64,000 nt of DNA from positions 472,761 to 536,760 of the forward strand of contig VZTG01004593.1 of NCBI GenBank assembly GCA_013397845.1, in the 5' to 3' direction. The DNA comes from Melanocharis versteri (taxonomy: Eukaryota; Chordata; Aves; Passeriformes; Melanocharitidae). Every line of letters starts with the position of its first letter. Position 1 is the first letter of the stretch. Below are positions 61,401 through 64,000 of this stretch, one piece after another. The translations under genes and the position numbers were made by a program. Under the pieces are notes generated by a model that ran no database searches, was not told where the DNA came from, and worked only from the letters and a program-made list of their open reading frames with translations.

Positions 61401-64000
61401 CAGATCACAAGACTGTAAAAAACTGCGTTAACAGTATATATTTTTATGTTAATATAATATATATAATATGTAATGGTCAATTTTAAGCTAGTGATAACAA
61501 GCATTTTTTTATATTTAAATGAAGTTTTGAAAAGACAGTATAACTGCATAAATATTTTACTTTGCCTCTGTAGTTGACATATGACTGTAACTGTAAATGC
61601 TTGGGTATCAATATTGTTTGCTTGACTGATAAGAAGTTAACAATATAAAGGGCAATAACCTGAAATGGGGTTAGAGTTCCAGACAATATTTTGCAGCTAA
61701 AGTCTTCAAATAGGAAATACCACAGACTACACAAATCGGAGACTCCAGGGCTCTACTGCCTGCCCACTGAAATATGTGTAAACATTGTATGGAATACACT
61801 AATGAAATAAAACATCTGTGGGTATAGTTTCTGCCCATGCTTAAGGCAATTTATATTTGTTTTGTATCTTGAATCATGAGAGTTTGAGTCCCTCATACTA
61901 GTATTGAGTCCCTTTAATTCTATCTTACCTTGCTATTCTTATTATTCATGTAGCAGCATAATTTTTTTTTTTAAGTTCTGTTTAGGTCTTGCCTCTCAGA
62001 TGTCTTTCAGACATCAGTTTACAGGCTAATTATGTATCAAGAAAATATTTTTAATCATTATTATGTGTGTCAATTTTTTTGTTTCTCAGTGTCTTATATT
62101 ATAAAAAATGGTAAATAAAGATAAACATTTTACCTAAACATTATATTAAACATTATATATGTCTGCTGTGGCAGTATGTCCTCATATCTCCATTTTCCCC
62201 CTAACATGGAAGCATCTTACTGCCTTTGCTGCCTTCCGTTGTAGTGTTTCACCTTCTGTTGTATTCTTTCAAATCCTGGTAACAAGAATACTGAACACAG
62301 AATTAAAGAGATGCTGATGGAAATGTCTCATCTTGCAGTGTTTCAGAATAGCGCAAAAAGTAAAGATACTTTGGTTTTTAATAATGTTCAGATAATATGA
62401 ATTTCACCATATGTTTTGGCCAACAAATCTAATTCTTTGGATTCTTCTCAGGACTGGGTTTATGTGCAATTGTCCACTAGAGTGCAGGCTGAGACCAACA
62501 AACTCATTTTGTTCCTGTCATAAACTGACTTTGAACCCAGGTGTCTTAATGTACATCGTTAGTGCATTAAAGCACTGCACCTTCTAGCTTCAGCTGTGAG
62601 TATATGTACTGCTATCAAATTTGATGGATATAGCTTGTGAAGCTTAGTGACCTAGGGTGGTGATAATAAAGTATTCTGGAACCTGGATAACATTTTATTC
62701 TGTCACAACGGTTTTCTTGCTCTGGTGACATCAATTAATTTGTACTGCTTTGTAGGAAATTCCTGCATCCGGCTTTTTGCCCAGAGTCTCCGTTTCCTTA
62801 CACTGCTCTTACTCTTCTCTGTCAGAGTGGATTTCTTTCAGAGACAAAATATTGCTCAATATTGATCCCAGTGTGCTAGCTAATTTCAGGTTCTTGTACT
62901 GCAGATCAGCTGAAGTGCTGTTCGAAATATTGAAGAATTTTCTAACACAAAATGAACAAATAAATTGACCCATATAATATCTCCCAGCAAAAATCCTCTG
63001 TTGTCTAATCCTTTGAAAGACGATTAAAGTCAATTTAACAGACTCTGCATAAAAACATTTTTATTCTAAAAAGTTGTCCTGACAAGAGTATCAAGTTTTC
63101 ACGAAGTTCATAAAATTCTTAGGATTTTTGGCCTGTTTCTTATTTTTGCCTGTGCAGGATATTCATCTTCTGTGGAAAAATGCTCACCCCAGAGGACATA
63201 TATACCAGCAGAGTGATTTAGAGTTCTCCTTCTTACTGTCCCTATAGAACCTATTGAAGTTTTTGTAGAAATAACAGGGAGTTTTTTAGTTTACTTTTCT
63301 GTAAAGAAGGAATATCGCATATCAGTTTCCTTTTGCTTCCTCAGTTTTGAAAAAAATAAAGCACATCTGTTATTTAATTTTTTTATCTCCCTAGGCTGCT
63401 GTGAAGGCTGGCTTCAAAAGACAGTTTTTCTTCACTACTTTGAACCCTAAAAACATTCTGTTGTATTCTGAGAAATAAGAATTGGATAAATCTAACTAAT
63501 GTCTGTCTTCCCTTTCCACAGTCTATAGCCCATCCACTTTTGAATTCCTTAATGATCCCTTCTTCAAAAATCACATCCTGCTCTTTGCCTTCTGTACCTA
63601 ATCGTCTCTTTTGTATAGCACACAGCTGCTGTGGCTCCATGCTAAAACTCCTCATTTACTGTATACTGTCTTTGCCATCTGAGTCAATGTCTTCCGAATG
63701 TGAATATGTTTTTATTTATAAGGGTTTTAAAGTTACAATAGCATAAAAAGTATGGCTACAAACTGAAAGATAAAAAAATAATCTTAGTGGTAGCAAGTGC
63801 TCAGCTTGGGCTATTTCAGTCTGAACAAATCATGTTTGTCTGATGTAGACAACTAAAAGCAGAATCTCATAATAGGAAAGTGCCAGGAAATATTGAAAAG
63901 GAATCATGCTGTCAACTCTGCTTACGAAATAAATTAGGTTTACTAATGGTTATATTTCCCCTCATATCTACAGAGGGAGCACAGAGTTCCTGTTCTTCCA
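58451..64000. other. Intergenic or intronic DNA, nothing confirmed
   Basis: AT-rich, with a low-complexity TA stretch near 61435-61470. Frames of up to 128 codons (58668-59054 plus) show no domain. A splice-bordered plus-strand frame at 60288-60450 and a minus-strand frame at 63383-63655 are noted as leads or rejected items. No further repeat family was recognised. Confidence 0.5.

Noticed and set aside
62777..62968. 63-codon plus-strand frame preceded by an acceptor-like 'tttttgcccag'
   Set aside because: No donor in a sensible position, and a minus-strand frame covers the same bases. Kept as chance.
1..64000. tRNA, rRNA, CRISPR arrays, bacterial-type operons or toxin systems
   Set aside because: None seen. 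The repeats present are LINE, LTR and simple repeats of a vertebrate genome, and no regularly spaced repeat-spacer array exists.

Overview
This is a 64 kb piece of bird nuclear DNA, mostly AT-rich and non-coding. The bird assignment rests on repeats. At least seven CR1 LINE fragments on both strands carry the avian CR1 3' end (ggttggaagggacct-type sequence, ATTCTATGATTCTAT-type tail). There is also a class II (ERVK-like) LTR of a kind I know from bird genomes. I cannot name the species. No bacterial-style genes are present, and almost all open frames are short chance frames or pieces of repeats.

Layout. 1-31.8 kb: single-copy-looking intronic or intergenic DNA with three CR1 pieces (5.8, 11.9-12.7 and 19.0 kb), an ancient hairpin repeat (8.34 kb), a diverged ~100 bp direct repeat around ~520 bp of unexplained sequence (24.3-25.0 kb), and some weak exon-like segments on the minus strand. 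32.05-33.30 kb: the one strong gene landmark, a CpG island interrupted by a 224-base N gap, almost certainly a promoter with first exon(s). Exon-like segments lie on both sides. To the right on the plus strand, 33612-33656 and 34255-34289 join in phase after an ATG in good Kozak context. To the left on the minus strand is an 81-base open segment (31808-31888). A divergent promoter is therefore possible but not proven, and I do not recognise the protein(s).

33.3-44.6 kb: unannotatable DNA with CR1 fragments (38.8 and 40.1 kb) and a weak L3-type remnant (42.4 kb). 44.6-47.2 kb: an old MIR/L2-like tail followed by a decayed, internally deleted ERVK-like provirus on the minus strand (5' LTR remnant, tRNA-Lys-like primer site, broken leader/gag region with a 30-bp repeat, 3' LTR). 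47.2-64 kb: more intronic or intergenic DNA with microsatellites, two CR1 fragments and at least two ancient L3/CR1-clade LINE copies on the minus strand. One L3 copy is split by about 1.6 kb of inserted sequence.

I see no convincing CRISPR, operon, toxin or novel gene system. The most useful leads are the split CpG-island promoter with its flanking candidate exons, the decayed provirus, the split L3 LINE and the unexplained 24.3-25.0 kb repeat pair. All family names come from recognising sequence by eye and have not been checked by a database search.
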